Notes under the pieces: model-generated
The model's database searches: none
Seen by the model: only the letters and a program-made list of their open reading frames with translations
Told to the model about the DNA's origin: nothing
Assembly: GCA_025355445.1 (NCBI GenBank)
Contig: JANXZQ010000414.1
Span: 1-42,687 of the forward strand
Reading direction: 5' to 3'
Length of the DNA stretch: 42,687 bases
Origin: Gammaproteobacteria bacterium
Lineage (GTDB): Bacteria > Pseudomonadota > Gammaproteobacteria > Steroidobacterales > Steroidobacteraceae
Made by a program: the position numbers and the translations under genes
In this document: positions 1 through 9,033 of the stretch, piece after piece
Numbering within the stretch: the stretch's first letter is position 1
How the letters are laid out: every line of letters starts with the position of its first letter

Positions 1-816
1 GGTCACTCTGAACCACCAGGCGATGACCGTGGAGCCGGCGTCCTCGCCGGCATATTTCAATTCATCGGTTGCCAGCGGTGTATGCCAGGGTCCACCGGTG
101 TTGTCCGCCGCAAACTCATCGCCGTTGGCCGGGACCCGGTATGGCAGAGGTCGCACGTCGATGGCATCAGAGCCCTTAACCCAACCGAACACGTATAGGT
201 GGCCATCGCCGGTCGCCAGTAGAAATTGATCGCCAATTTTTGTAATGCCGCCGCCGCGAACCGCGGGCGCCGGTATATGGTCCTGGTAGGTGAGGGCACG
301 CAGATTGTAGAAGCCGGTTTGAATGATCGATGACTCGGTTTTGGGTTTGCTCGTCGCCGATACGCTGGTAGCGGGCTTTAGGTTCAGCGCCAGCGCGCCT
401 GCAGCCGACAAGGCGAGCAGTGCGATGACGAACGCTCGCATTCGACGCAGGTACAAGCCCAGCGGGATCAATACGAGGGCAATCGCGAGCGACAGCAGCA
501 TCACCTGGCGCGACGAATCACCGCCGCGGACCAAGAAGCACAGGAACACAATTCCGAACACCGCGAGAATCGTGGCGATCAAACTAAAGAATCGAATCGT
601 AAGCCCGCGCGGGCGAATGACGATGGACAGCAATGCACTGATGGCGAAGCCCGCGGCCAGTATGAAGAGCGGCGTGCGCTGGTCGTCTGAAAGATGCCAG
701 AACGCGACGTGAAATCGCACATAAGGCGCCAGCAACAGGAGGGCGAGAGCCAACGCATTCCACGTCAGCAGGAAGCCGAGAGGGGGCCGGTTGGCGGGGG
801 TGGTCTGGATATTCAT
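1..816 (-). CDS. Membrane protein with soluble C-terminal domain, partial (3' end outside window)
   Basis: An open frame runs from an ATG at 816 to the window edge: 272 codons without a stop. AAGGA lies just upstream of the ATG, which supports the start. The first 145 or so residues hold about five hydrophobic segments (roughly 12-37, 47-67, 72-96, 103-123 and 126-144). A Ser/Thr/Lys-rich linker follows. The region from about 165 then looks soluble, with a short pattern (GGGITKIGDQFLLATGDGHLYVF region, 188-210) resembling the first strand of a beta-propeller. I do not recognise the family. It lies downstream of, and on the same strand as, the flippase and methyltransferase, so it is probably the last or a late gene of that operon. 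Membrane location is read from sequence. The propeller idea is a guess because the protein is cut off. Confidence 0.75.
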   Translation of the reverse strand, partial: MNIQTTPANRPPLGFLLTWNALALALLLLAPYVRFHVAFWHLSDDQRTPLFILAAGFAISALLSIVIRPRGLTIRFFSLIATILAVFGIVFLCFLVRGGDSSRQVMLLSLAIALVLIPLGLYLRRMRAFVIALLALSAAGALALNLKPATSVSATSKPKTESSIIQTGFYNLRALTYQDHIPAPAVRGGGITKIGDQFLLATGDGHLYVFGWVKGSDAIDVRPLPYRVPANGDEFAADNTGGPWHTPLATDELKYAGEDAGSTVIAWWFRVT

Positions 817-896
817 GGGTCCTTCATTATAAATGCAGCACGCGGCGTGAACTGGCCGTGAAACTCATTATGTGACGCATCTCCGCAGGCTTTCGC

Positions 897-2114
897 TCAC
901 GGCGAGCCGGCGAATCGCGTCTTGAAGCTTCGGACCGCGAGGAAGGTTCCCCCCGATGCCAAGAGTACCCAGGCGAGGCCGACTCCGTACAAAATGCCGA
1001 CCAGACCGTAGCGGCTCCCATACGCCATGCCCGCTGCGGCGATGACCAGACAAACCCACGCCAGCACGCTGATGGCGACCAAGGACTTGGCCGACCCGCA
1101 GGCCGTCACGGCGGTGGTAGAGAATCCCTCCCAGACTTTGAGCATGCCGACGGCGATCGACGCCCAGATCAAATCCCAGCCGATGATGTACTTGCCGGAA
1201 AGGAGATTGCGGAATATCCACGGCGCCGCGACGATGACGACGATGACGGAGACTGCGCAGACGCATGCCGCAGCCGCGCCTTCGCGCAGAATCACGCTGC
1301 GCGCCGCCGCGGCGCTGGTCACCGACCGCAGCCGCGGAAGAAGGCTGAAGCTGGTTCCGGCCTGCAGCATCCGAAACGGCGATCCGGCCACGGCCGCCAG
1401 CACGGCGTAAGTGCCCAGCATGGACAGTGACCCAATTTTGGGAATCGCGAGCCGCTCGAACTGCGACAGCAATTGCACCGCTACGCCTATCCCTAAGGCC
1501 GCGGCGCCCTCGCGCAGTGCAAGAACCGCGTTGATCGGCTCGCGCCCCGAATTGACCGTGCGGCGAGCCCACCACCAGCCGAGACCGGAGGAGAGCACAT
1601 AGGCCGCCGCCACGACGCTGACGACGAAGATGTCGTTATGGATGACGAGCACGGCCGCGAGAATCGCGACCACCAGCAGGACATAGTTATGCACCTGCGA
1701 CAGGGACATGGCCGCGCGAAAGCGGCCCTCGCCCTGAAACACGGCGACGCAGACACGATTCGTGGCGCTGCCGATGACCATGGCCAGGATCAGTGCCACT
1801 ATCGCAGCCGACAGATGATAGTAAGCGCCGGCGATGACCGCGACTCCGAGCGCGGTGATTGTGGCAGCGCTCAGGGCAAGCAGGGCAAGCCGCCGGTCGA
1901 CCCGGGGCCGATGACGGTTGGCGACTACTTCCAGCCCAAAGGGACCGAAGGTCAATCCGAATTGATTCAACGCCAGGGCCAATGTGACGACGCCGAAGCT
2001 TGCGGGTGAGAGGATTTTCGCCAGCAGTATGTTTCCTGCGGCAAAGCCGACTCCGCCGCCCGCGAATGCAACCGCGGACCTCAGTGAGTCGGACTTAATC
2101 AGACGCGCAAGCAT
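897..2114 (-). CDS. Polysaccharide flippase (Wzx/MATE-like), copy 1
   Basis: A 405-residue, almost entirely hydrophobic protein with about 12 predicted membrane segments, typical in length and pattern for lipid-linked oligosaccharide flippases. The N-terminus (AGGGVGFAAGNILLAKILSP region, about 18-37) matches the usual first helix and 'GN.LLA..L.P..FG' pattern of the family. The likely role is to move a lipid-linked repeat unit across the inner membrane. It lies 34 bp downstream of the methyltransferase on the same strand, so the two are probably co-transcribed. It is clearly paralogous to the flippase at 10512-11771: both share a GSPF.MLQ segment, an S(I/V)G(I/M)LKV segment and a C-terminal G..YGVGL.W segment. 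The start at 2114 has no good ribosome-binding site, so the exact N-terminus is uncertain. Confidence 0.85.
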   Translation of the reverse strand: MLARLIKSDSLRSAVAFAGGGVGFAAGNILLAKILSPASFGVVTLALALNQFGLTFGPFGLEVVANRHRPRVDRRLALLALSAATITALGVAVIAGAYYHLSAAIVALILAMVIGSATNRVCVAVFQGEGRFRAAMSLSQVHNYVLLVVAILAAVLVIHNDIFVVSVVAAAYVLSSGLGWWWARRTVNSGREPINAVLALREGAAALGIGVAVQLLSQFERLAIPKIGSLSMLGTYAVLAAVAGSPFRMLQAGTSFSLLPRLRSVTSAAAARSVILREGAAAACVCAVSVIVVIVAAPWIFRNLLSGKYIIGWDLIWASIAVGMLKVWEGFSTTAVTACGSAKSLVAISVLAWVCLVIAAAGMAYGSRYGLVGILYGVGLAWVLLASGGTFLAVRSFKTRFAGSP

Positions 2115-2148
2115 GCAAGGGCTGCCAAAGTTCGCGCGGCGCGCCTCG

Positions 2149-2886
2149 CTACGCCGGACGAATGCCGGTACCGGCGATTTTCTTGCCGAATAACTTGTTG
2201 TTCTTGCCGTAAAGGATGTAGCAGGCCCTGAAAAATATCTTCAGTGCGGCGGCGGCGGCCATGGCAACGTAATTGAACGGATTCTTGTAGAAGACGTAGA
2301 GGTTCAAATCGAAGATCTCGACGTTTTTCAGGCCGATGTGCTCGAGAACTTGCGTGAAGGTGTACTCCGTAAACGTATTTTGATGGTCGAAGTTCTGTGC
2401 CAGCGCTTCGGCGCCGGTGATCGGGTTGGCGCCGTTCAACGCAAAACAAATCAGCCGCGCACCGGGCTTCAGCTTGCGGTAGCACAGACGCAGAAACTCC
2501 AGGATCTCATCCTTGGTCAGATGATTCAGTTCCTGCTCGACGAAGATCAAGTCGAAGGAATCGTCCGCGGCGTCCGCCAAATAATCGAAGGCGTAGGCGA
2601 CGCGGCAGTTCAGTTTGCGCTTCAGCGCGAACTCGATCTTGTCGGGAAAGGAGTCGATTCCCAGTACGTTCGCGTAGCCCAAGTCGCCGAGCAGATTGAC
2701 GCCGTACCCGGGACCGCAGGATATACACAGAATGTTCGCATTCTTGTCGGGCGGCAGCAGGCGTAGATAGTTGTCTTTGTAAAACAAATAAAAGCTTTTA
2801 TAGCCTTTTTCGATGTCATCCGGCGCTTCCCAGAAGGAGTCGAAAGGTTCAATTTTTGCGGTAAGTTCGCGACGGCGTGCGGTCAA
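2149..2886 (-). CDS. Class I SAM-dependent methyltransferase
   Basis: The glycine-rich SAM-binding motif I (LCISCGPGYG) is clear, followed by an acidic loop (GIDSFPDKIE) and a DLIFVEQELNHL segment, the order expected of a class I Rossmann-fold methyltransferase. The C-terminal part (YNYVAM-like hydrophobic stretch, AAAAALKIFFRACYILYG) may touch the membrane. Such enzymes commonly methylate sugars in O-antigen and exopolysaccharide loci; the substrate here is unknown. I chose the TTG start at 2886 because AGGAGA sits 5 bases upstream. An in-frame ATG at 2931 would add 15 residues but has no ribosome-binding site. It is divergent from the CapK array and is the first gene of a minus-strand unit with the flippase. 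Confidence 0.8.
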   Translation of the reverse strand: MTARRRELTAKIEPFDSFWEAPDDIEKGYKSFYLFYKDNYLRLLPPDKNANILCISCGPGYGVNLLGDLGYANVLGIDSFPDKIEFALKRKLNCRVAYAFDYLADAADDSFDLIFVEQELNHLTKDEILEFLRLCYRKLKPGARLICFALNGANPITGAEALAQNFDHQNTFTEYTFTQVLEHIGLKNVEIFDLNLYVFYKNPFNYVAMAAAAALKIFFRACYILYGKNNKLFGKKIAGTGIRPA

Positions 2887-2891
2887 ACGTA

Positions 2892-2897
2892 TCTCCT
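2892..2897 (-). promoter_or_regulatory. Ribosome-binding site deciding the methyltransferase start
   Basis: AGGAGA on the minus strand, 5 bases before a TTG codon at 2886. The upstream in-frame ATG at 2931 lacks any such site. This favours the shorter protein. Confidence 0.5.
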
Positions 2898-3101
2898 GAA
2901 ACTGGCGGCTCGCGCGAGGCGGGCCCGGCATCTTTATAAAGCGCGCGAGCTTACCGTGATTTTACAATGTTCGCCCAAACGCAGTGCACACTTGCCGTCG
3001 CTACCGTATCGGCTATTATCCGCCCGCGACCCTGAGTCGATGCTGCGATGCAATAGACATAGCGGCGTTTTGCGAGTACAACCCCAAAGTAAAATATCAT
3101 T

Positions 3102-4535
3102 GTGAATAACATAGCGACTCCCATGTCAGCAGTTCTCTTTCACCAACATGCGAACTCGCATTGGAATTGGCGTGGTCCGCTCATTCGTGGGGCGCTCCGC
3201 GTTCTACACCCTGAGACCTTGCGAGAACTGGATCTGATCCGCAGCATAGAACTGTCACCTGAGAAAATTCGCGCGGTGCAAAGGGAAAGACTCGAAGCCC
3301 TGCTGCGCCATGCTTGGACTGAAACCGACTACTACCGCGAAGTTCTCGAGGAGTGCGGCGCGGTGCGGAACGGCCGCGTCAATCTGGATCGGTTCACTGA
3401 GATCCCGTTTCTCACCAAGAAAATCATGCGCGAGCAGCCCGAGCGGCTGCGAGCTCGGTCGCTGCCCCAGGGGCGCCGCGCCTTCGCCAACCGGTCGGGC
3501 GGATCCACCGGGCAACCCGTGGATTTCTGGCAGGACAATGTTTATTGGGACGTCACGATCGCAACCCGCAGCTACCAGTTCTCCATGGCCGGCAAGGAAC
3601 TCGGCGAGCGGGAAATGAAGGTGTGGGGCAGCGAACGCGACTTGTTTGCCGGTACCATTGGGCTGAAGGCAAAAGTCGAAAACTTTGTCTACAACCGGCG
3701 CTTTGAGCAGTGCTTTCACCTTCCGGAACAACAGATTCTCGAGATCATCGATCACATCAATGGGTGGAAACCGAAGCTGCTGTGGTGTTATCGCGACGGC
3801 AGTTACGCGATTGCAAAGTATATCAATGAACGCGGCATTCGAATCCACTCTCCCGCGGCCGTCGTGCTGGGGGGCGCGACAATCTATCCCTTCATGCGGG
3901 AGGAGATCGGCAAGGCATTTGGCGCAACGGTGATCAGCGCTTATGGTTCACGCGAAGTTGGCGCCGCAGCCAGCGAGTGCGGTCCAGATCGCGGCCATCA
4001 TGTCGCCGCTCAGGCGCACGTTATCGAGGCGATCGGCGAGGACGAACGGCCGGTGATGGAACGTGAGGGCGAACTGGCAATCACACCCTTGATGAATTTT
4101 GCGATGCCGCTAATCCGCTACCGGATCGGCGATCGCGGCCGCTTGACGGATCGGGCGTGTCCGTGCGGACGCGGCTTTCCGTTGTTGGACGCCTTGTCCG
4201 GACGGGTGATGGAAGCGATGACCAACAGCAAGGGGGAGCATGTGGACGGCGGCTTTGTCATATACGTCCTGACGTATATGGCAGAGGGTGGTTATATGTC
4301 CAAGTTTCAGATCGTTCAGGAAGAAGATGGTTCGATCACCATCAACGTCGTGCCGGAGCCGGGCGTTACCCTTGCGGAGCATAGGACCGACCTGAACCTG
4401 ATCACGGATAAGATTCAATTCGTCATGGGCAAGGATTGTGCCGTCCGGTTCTGCGCGGTGCCTGACATCCCGAGCGCTGCTTCTGGCAAATACCCGTACG
4501 TGATTTGTCGAAAGCCTCCCCTCCAGCGGTCTTAA
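3102..4535 (+). CDS. CapK/PaaK-like adenylate-forming enzyme, copy 1 (divergent member)
   Basis: A 477-residue protein of the phenylacetate-CoA ligase/CapK family, whose members activate a carboxylic acid as an acyl-adenylate. Family motifs are in order: the Ser/Gly-rich ATP-binding loop SGGSTGQP (132-139), YGSREVG (281-287), RYRIGDRG (339-346), a CPCGR pair of cysteines (353-357) and the C-terminal lysine loop SGKYPY (461-466). All catalytic motifs look intact. It is the first of four tandem copies and the least similar: in a 100-residue block around the ATP loop it matches copy 2 at 68 positions, while copies 2-4 match one another at about 86. The start is a GTG with no good ribosome-binding site; an in-frame ATG at 3123 is possible. 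Substrate and acceptor are unknown. The setting suggests glycan modification. Confidence 0.85.
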   Translation: MNNIATPMSAVLFHQHANSHWNWRGPLIRGALRVLHPETLRELDLIRSIELSPEKIRAVQRERLEALLRHAWTETDYYREVLEECGAVRNGRVNLDRFTEIPFLTKKIMREQPERLRARSLPQGRRAFANRSGGSTGQPVDFWQDNVYWDVTIATRSYQFSMAGKELGEREMKVWGSERDLFAGTIGLKAKVENFVYNRRFEQCFHLPEQQILEIIDHINGWKPKLLWCYRDGSYAIAKYINERGIRIHSPAAVVLGGATIYPFMREEIGKAFGATVISAYGSREVGAAASECGPDRGHHVAAQAHVIEAIGEDERPVMEREGELAITPLMNFAMPLIRYRIGDRGRLTDRACPCGRGFPLLDALSGRVMEAMTNSKGEHVDGGFVIYVLTYMAEGGYMSKFQIVQEEDGSITINVVPEPGVTLAEHRTDLNLITDKIQFVMGKDCAVRFCAVPDIPSAASGKYPYVICRKPPLQRS

Positions 4536-4543
4536 CATTATCT

Positions 4544-4555
4544 TGACGCGCGTCA
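4544..4555. promoter_or_regulatory. 12-bp perfect palindrome between CapK copies 1 and 2
   Basis: TGACGCGCGTCA is a perfect palindrome 8 bp after the stop of CapK copy 1, in the only sizeable gap (86 bp) in the array. It could be an operator or a small hairpin; there is no T-run to make it a terminator. A TATACT at 4578-4583 might be a -10 element, but no -35 is correctly spaced. The role is inferred and weak. Confidence 0.3.
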
Positions 4556-4621
4556 CATCAGCGCGCCCTCGTGGCCCTATACTTTCGGCAGATTAATAAT
4601 AACCCTTAGCGCCCTGAGAGA

Positions 4622-6073
4622 ATGAGCTATAACCCGCAGGTACTAGACCCACTGATCGTCTCGCGCCCTGATCGCATTGCTGCCCCAGACCGGAATTGGC
4701 GCGCGCCCTTTATCCGTGCGGCGTTTCGTCTGCAAAACCCTGAAGTTCTAAGAGAACTTGAGGTAATTCAATCAGTTGAGCGGTCCCCGGCACGGCTTAA
4801 AGCGGTCCATGACGCACGCCTCGAGCGGTTATTGCACCACGCCTGGAGCCAGACGGATTATTACCGCGAGGTGCTGGAAGCCTGTGGTGCCGTGCGATCC
4901 GGCCAGGTGAACCTCGACCGGTTCGAGGACATCCCCTTCCTGACGAAGGACATCATTCGCTCGCAAGGCGACCGCTTGATGCCCAAGTCCTTGCCTGCGG
5001 GCCGTAAAGCTCATACGAACCTCTCAGGCGGCTCTACCGGCCAACCGGTGCGCTTCTGGCAGGACAATGTGTACTGGGGCGTGACCATCGCCACACGAAC
5101 CCATCATTTCTCCACGGTCGGCAAGGAAATGGGCCAGCGGGAAATGAAGATCTGGGGCAACGAACAGGACTTCCGTAAGGGCACCATCGGCTGGAAGGCG
5201 AAGTTCGAGAATTTCGTCTATAACCGCAAGTTCGAGCAGTGCTGGCACCTGCCCGACGAGCGCATCCTCGCCATCATCCGCCAGATCAACGAATGGCAGC
5301 CACAAATGCTCTGGTGTTATCGCGACGGCATCGATGGGGTGGCGCGCTATATCAACGAGCATGGCATCCGCGTGCACGCGCCAGCCTCCGTCGTACTGGG
5401 GGGCGCAACGGTCTACCCCTTCATGGCGCAGGCAATCGAAAGAGCATTCAAATCCCCCGCCATCAGCGCCTATGGATCGCGCGAAGTCGGTGCGGTCGCC
5501 TGTCAATGCCTGGAGCGCGGCGGGCTGCATATTGCGACCCAGGCGCACTTGGTCGAAGCGATCGGCCCCGATCAGCGTCCGGTCATGGAAGCCGACGGGG
5601 AACTAGCCATCACGCCGTTGATGAATTACGCCATGCCCTTCATTCGCTACCGCATCGGCGACCGCGGGCGCATGACCCGCCGCCCGTGCACCTGTGGGCG
5701 GGCCTTCCCCATGCTGGACGCGCTGACCGGACGGGTCGTCGAAGTGCTGCACAATCGCAAGGGAGAGCAGATCGACCCTATTTTCTTCATTTGGATCATG
5801 GCCGAAAAGATCAACAATAAGGTCTTGAAGAAAGGTCAAATCGTGCAAGAAGAAGACGGCGCAATCACCGTCAACTTGGTGCTCGAGCCTGACGCGACAA
5901 TGCTGCAGGCGCAGCCGCACCTCGAGGAAATACGCGAGGCCGTGACCCTGGTCATGGGGCCCGAATGCCCGGTTCAATTTACATTTATGGACGCCATCCC
6001 TTTGAGCCAGTCCGGAAAATTTCCCTACATCGTCCGGCGCAAGAGCCTCGAATCAGGTTGCCCGACCCTATAG
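4622..6073 (+). CDS. CapK/PaaK-like adenylate-forming enzyme, copy 2
   Basis: A 483-residue member of the same family, with SGGSTGQP (135-142), YGSREVG (284-290), RYRIGDRG (342-349), CTCGR (356-360) and SGKFPY (464-469), so the ATP-binding and catalytic lysine motifs are intact. GAGAGA precedes the ATG. It starts 86 bp after copy 1 and ends 10 bp before copy 3, so copies 2 and 3 are almost certainly co-transcribed. Within the array its C-terminal part is closest to copy 4 (65 of 80 residues, 391-470) rather than to its neighbour copy 3 (55 of 80). Family knowledge supports ATP-dependent carboxylate activation; the acid and the acceptor cannot be named. CapK-type genes are common in capsule and exopolysaccharide loci, where their reaction is poorly defined. 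Confidence 0.88.
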   Translation: MSYNPQVLDPLIVSRPDRIAAPDRNWRAPFIRAAFRLQNPEVLRELEVIQSVERSPARLKAVHDARLERLLHHAWSQTDYYREVLEACGAVRSGQVNLDRFEDIPFLTKDIIRSQGDRLMPKSLPAGRKAHTNLSGGSTGQPVRFWQDNVYWGVTIATRTHHFSTVGKEMGQREMKIWGNEQDFRKGTIGWKAKFENFVYNRKFEQCWHLPDERILAIIRQINEWQPQMLWCYRDGIDGVARYINEHGIRVHAPASVVLGGATVYPFMAQAIERAFKSPAISAYGSREVGAVACQCLERGGLHIATQAHLVEAIGPDQRPVMEADGELAITPLMNYAMPFIRYRIGDRGRMTRRPCTCGRAFPMLDALTGRVVEVLHNRKGEQIDPIFFIWIMAEKINNKVLKKGQIVQEEDGAITVNLVLEPDATMLQAQPHLEEIREAVTLVMGPECPVQFTFMDAIPLSQSGKFPYIVRRKSLESGCPTL

Positions 6074-6083
6074 GCGCTCGGCA

Positions 6084-7544
6084 ATGAGCCACAATCCACA
6101 GCTGCTCGATGCTACGGTGGCGTTGCGTCTCGAGCGCATTGCGGCCCCTGACCGGAATTGGCGTAAGCCGATGATCCGGGCAGCGCTCGGACTGGCAAAT
6201 CCTGAAGTTCTGCGAGAACTTGAAGTAATTCAATCGGTCGAGCGTTCTGCCGCCAAACTTCAAGGGGTCCACGAGACTCGGCTGGAGCGCTTGCTGCACC
6301 ATGCTTGGAGTCAGACGGATTACTACCGCGAAATACTGGAAGCCTGTGGCGCTGTGCGCTCGGGACAGGTGAACCTCGATCGGTTCGAGGACATTCCCTT
6401 CCTCACCAAGGACATCATTCGCTCCCAGGGCGAGCGGCTGGTCGCACGGAGTCTCCCTGCAGGCCGTAAGGCCTACAAGAATCAATCGGGAGGCTCGACC
6501 GGCCAACCAGTGCGCTTCTGGCAGGACAATGTGTACTGGGGCACCACCATTGCCACGCGAACCTACCATTTCTCCACGGTCGGCAAGGAAATGGGTCAGC
6601 GGGAGATGAAGATTTGGGGCAGCGAGGTGGACTTGCTCAAAGGGAGCATCGGCTGGAAGGCGAAGCTCGAGAACTTTTTCTACAACCGCAAGTTCGAGCA
6701 ATGCTGGCATCTTCCCGAGGAGCGCATTCTCGCCATCATCCGCCATATCAACGAATGGCAGCCGCAAATGTTGTGGTGCTATCGCGACGGCATTGATGCC
6801 GTCGCGCGCTACATCAACGAGCATGGGATTCCAGTGCATTCGCCGGCCTCGATCGTGCTGGGAGGCGCAACGGTTTACCCCTTCATGGCGCAGGCAATCG
6901 AAAGGGCGTTCAAATCGCCCGCGATCAGCGCCTACGGTTCGCGCGAAGTCGGCGCGGTCGCCTGCCAGTGCCTGCACCGCGGCGGGCTGCATATCGCAAC
7001 GCAGGCGCACCGGGTCGAGACGATCGGGCCCGATGGGCGCCCGCTCATGGAGGCCGACGCGGAGCTCGCCATCACGCCGCTGATGAATTACGCCATGCCG
7101 TTCATCCGGTACCGGATCGGCGACCGTGGGCGCATGAGCCGAAAAGACTGTGCGTGTGGACGGGCGTTCCCCACGCTCGACGCCCTGACGGGACGGCTCG
7201 TCGAAGTGCTGCACAATTCCAAGGGAGAGCAGATCGATCCCCTTTTCTTCATGTGGATCATGGATGAAATGCTCAACGACCCCATCGTAAAGAAGGGACA
7301 ATTTGTCCAGGAAGAAGACGGTGCGATCACCCTTAATCTGGTTCTCGAGCCCGGCGCATCGATGCTGCAAGCGCAGCCGCACATGGATAAGGTGCGGCAA
7401 GCGTTGATGCTGGTCATGGGGCCCGAAGGCCCGGTGCGATTTGCATTCCTGGAAGATATTCCGCTCAGTGCGTCGGGAAAATTCCCGTACATCGTCCGGC
7501 GCCAGAGCCTCGATGCAACCGGCGACATAATCCAGAGAAACTAG
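6084..7544 (+). CDS. CapK/PaaK-like adenylate-forming enzyme, copy 3
   Basis: A 486-residue paralogue with the full motif set in the same register as copy 2: SGGSTGQP at about 135, YGSREVG at about 284, RYRIGDRG at about 342, a CACGR pair and SGKFPY near the end. It follows copy 2 by only 10 bp. In the central block (131-230) it is 86% identical to copy 2, but in the small C-terminal domain it falls to about 69%, with changes concentrated just after the QIDP.FF.WIM segment. In adenylate-forming enzymes the C-terminal domain rotates to complete the second half-reaction, so this copy may use a different acceptor; that is inference. Nothing indicates inactivation. Confidence 0.88.
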   Translation: MSHNPQLLDATVALRLERIAAPDRNWRKPMIRAALGLANPEVLRELEVIQSVERSAAKLQGVHETRLERLLHHAWSQTDYYREILEACGAVRSGQVNLDRFEDIPFLTKDIIRSQGERLVARSLPAGRKAYKNQSGGSTGQPVRFWQDNVYWGTTIATRTYHFSTVGKEMGQREMKIWGSEVDLLKGSIGWKAKLENFFYNRKFEQCWHLPEERILAIIRHINEWQPQMLWCYRDGIDAVARYINEHGIPVHSPASIVLGGATVYPFMAQAIERAFKSPAISAYGSREVGAVACQCLHRGGLHIATQAHRVETIGPDGRPLMEADAELAITPLMNYAMPFIRYRIGDRGRMSRKDCACGRAFPTLDALTGRLVEVLHNSKGEQIDPLFFMWIMDEMLNDPIVKKGQFVQEEDGAITLNLVLEPGASMLQAQPHMDKVRQALMLVMGPEGPVRFAFLEDIPLSASGKFPYIVRRQSLDATGDIIQRN

Positions 7545-7581
7545 AATCCCTGATAAGTGTCTGATATCTTGGAAAAAAATA

Positions 7582-9033
7582 GTGAGCCGTATTTCAAAGG
7601 AACTCGATTCTCTGATCCTCTCGCTTCCTAATCGCAATGCGGCCTTGGACCGGAATTGGCGCGCGCCGATCATCCGCACGGCGTTTCGTCTGCAAAACCC
7701 TGGGGTACTTCGGGAACTTGAAGTAATTCAATCGGTTGAGCGCTCTGCGGCGAAGCTTCAGGCGGTTCACCAGGCGCGACTCGAGCAGTTATTGCACCAT
7801 GCCTGGAGTCAGACGGATTACTACCGCGAAGTGCTGGAAGCCTGTGGCGCCGTGCGCGCAGGACGGGTGAACCTCGACCGGTTCGATGACATTCCCTTCC
7901 TGACCAAGGACATCATCCGCTCGCAAGGTGAGCGGTTGATCGCCAAGTCGCTTCCCGCGGGCCGCAAGCCCCACACCAACCGCTCAGGCGGTTCCACCGG
8001 CCAACCGGTGCGCTTCTGGCAGGACAATGTGTACTGGGACACCACTATCGCCACCCGCATCTATCATTTCTCCACGGTCGGCAAGGGAATTGGCCAGCGG
8101 GAGATGAAGATCTGGGGCAACGAACCGGATTTGCGTAAAGGCACCATCGGCTGGAAGGCCAAGCTCGAGAACTTCGTCTACAACCGCAAGTTCGAGCAAT
8201 GCTGGCATCTTCCCGAAGAGCGCATCCTCGCCATCATCCGTCATATCGACGAATGGCAGCCGCAAATGTTGTGGTGTTTCCGCGATGGAATCGATGGCGT
8301 GGCGCGCTATATCAATGAGCATCGCATTCGAGTGCATTCACCGGCCTCGGTGGTGCTGGGAGGCGCAACGGTCTACCCCTTCATGGCGCAGGCAATCGAA
8401 AACGCATTCAAATCTCCCGCCATCAGCGCCTACGGATCGCGTGAAGTCGGTGCGGTCGCCTGTCAATGCCTGGAGCGCGGCGGCCTGCATATTGCCACGC
8501 AAGCGCACCGGGTCGAATCGATCGGTCCCGATGAACGTCCGGTCATGGAGGCCGACGGAGAATTGGCCATCACGCCGCTGCTGAATTTCGCCATGCCCTT
8601 CATTCGCTACCGCATCGGGGATCGCGGACGCATGACGCAACGTCAGTGTACCTGCGGGCGCGCCTTCCCCCTGTTGCACGCGCTGACCGGACGGGTCGTC
8701 GAAGTGCTGCACAACCTCAAGGGAGAGCAGATTGACCCGGGCTACTTGATCTGGATCATGGCCGAGAAGATCAACAATAGGGTCTTGAAGAAGGGTCAAA
8801 TCGTGCAGGAAGAAGACGGGGCGATCACTGTCAACCTGGTCCTCGAGCCCGGCGCTTCGATGCCGCAGGCGCAACCGCACCTCGCTGAGATACGCAAGGC
8901 CATGACGCTGGTCATGGGGTCGGAAGCTACGATTCGATTTACTTTCCTGGACGATATTCCCTTGAGTCAGTCCGGAAAATATCCCTACATCGTGCGGCGC
9001 AGGAGCCTAGATTCAGCCGCCCTCGCTCTTTAG
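7582..9033 (+). CDS. CapK/PaaK-like adenylate-forming enzyme, copy 4
   Basis: A 483-residue last copy of the array, GTG start at 7582 with GGAAA upstream, 37 bp after copy 3. SGGSTGQP, YGSREVG, RYRIGDRG, CTCGR and SGKYPY are all present. It resembles copy 2 both in the central block (87 of 100 residues) and in the C-terminal domain (65 of 80), so copies 2 and 4 share a more recent history than either does with the C-terminal part of copy 3. Its 3' end overlaps the convergent GMC oxidoreductase gene by 21 bp, so no terminator separates them. Expected activity is carboxylate adenylation; substrate unknown. Confidence 0.88.
   Translation: MSRISKELDSLILSLPNRNAALDRNWRAPIIRTAFRLQNPGVLRELEVIQSVERSAAKLQAVHQARLEQLLHHAWSQTDYYREVLEACGAVRAGRVNLDRFDDIPFLTKDIIRSQGERLIAKSLPAGRKPHTNRSGGSTGQPVRFWQDNVYWDTTIATRIYHFSTVGKGIGQREMKIWGNEPDLRKGTIGWKAKLENFVYNRKFEQCWHLPEERILAIIRHIDEWQPQMLWCFRDGIDGVARYINEHRIRVHSPASVVLGGATVYPFMAQAIENAFKSPAISAYGSREVGAVACQCLERGGLHIATQAHRVESIGPDERPVMEADGELAITPLLNFAMPFIRYRIGDRGRMTQRQCTCGRAFPLLHALTGRVVEVLHNLKGEQIDPGYLIWIMAEKINNRVLKKGQIVQEEDGAITVNLVLEPGASMPQAQPHLAEIRKAMTLVMGSEATIRFTFLDDIPLSQSGKYPYIVRRRSLDSAALAL

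Noticed and set aside
5985-7679. A 564-codon open frame on the minus strand opposite CapK copies 3 and 4
   Set aside because: It mirrors the CapK coding frame and shows no family pattern. Similar antisense frames occur opposite every CapK copy because of high GC and repeated sequence.
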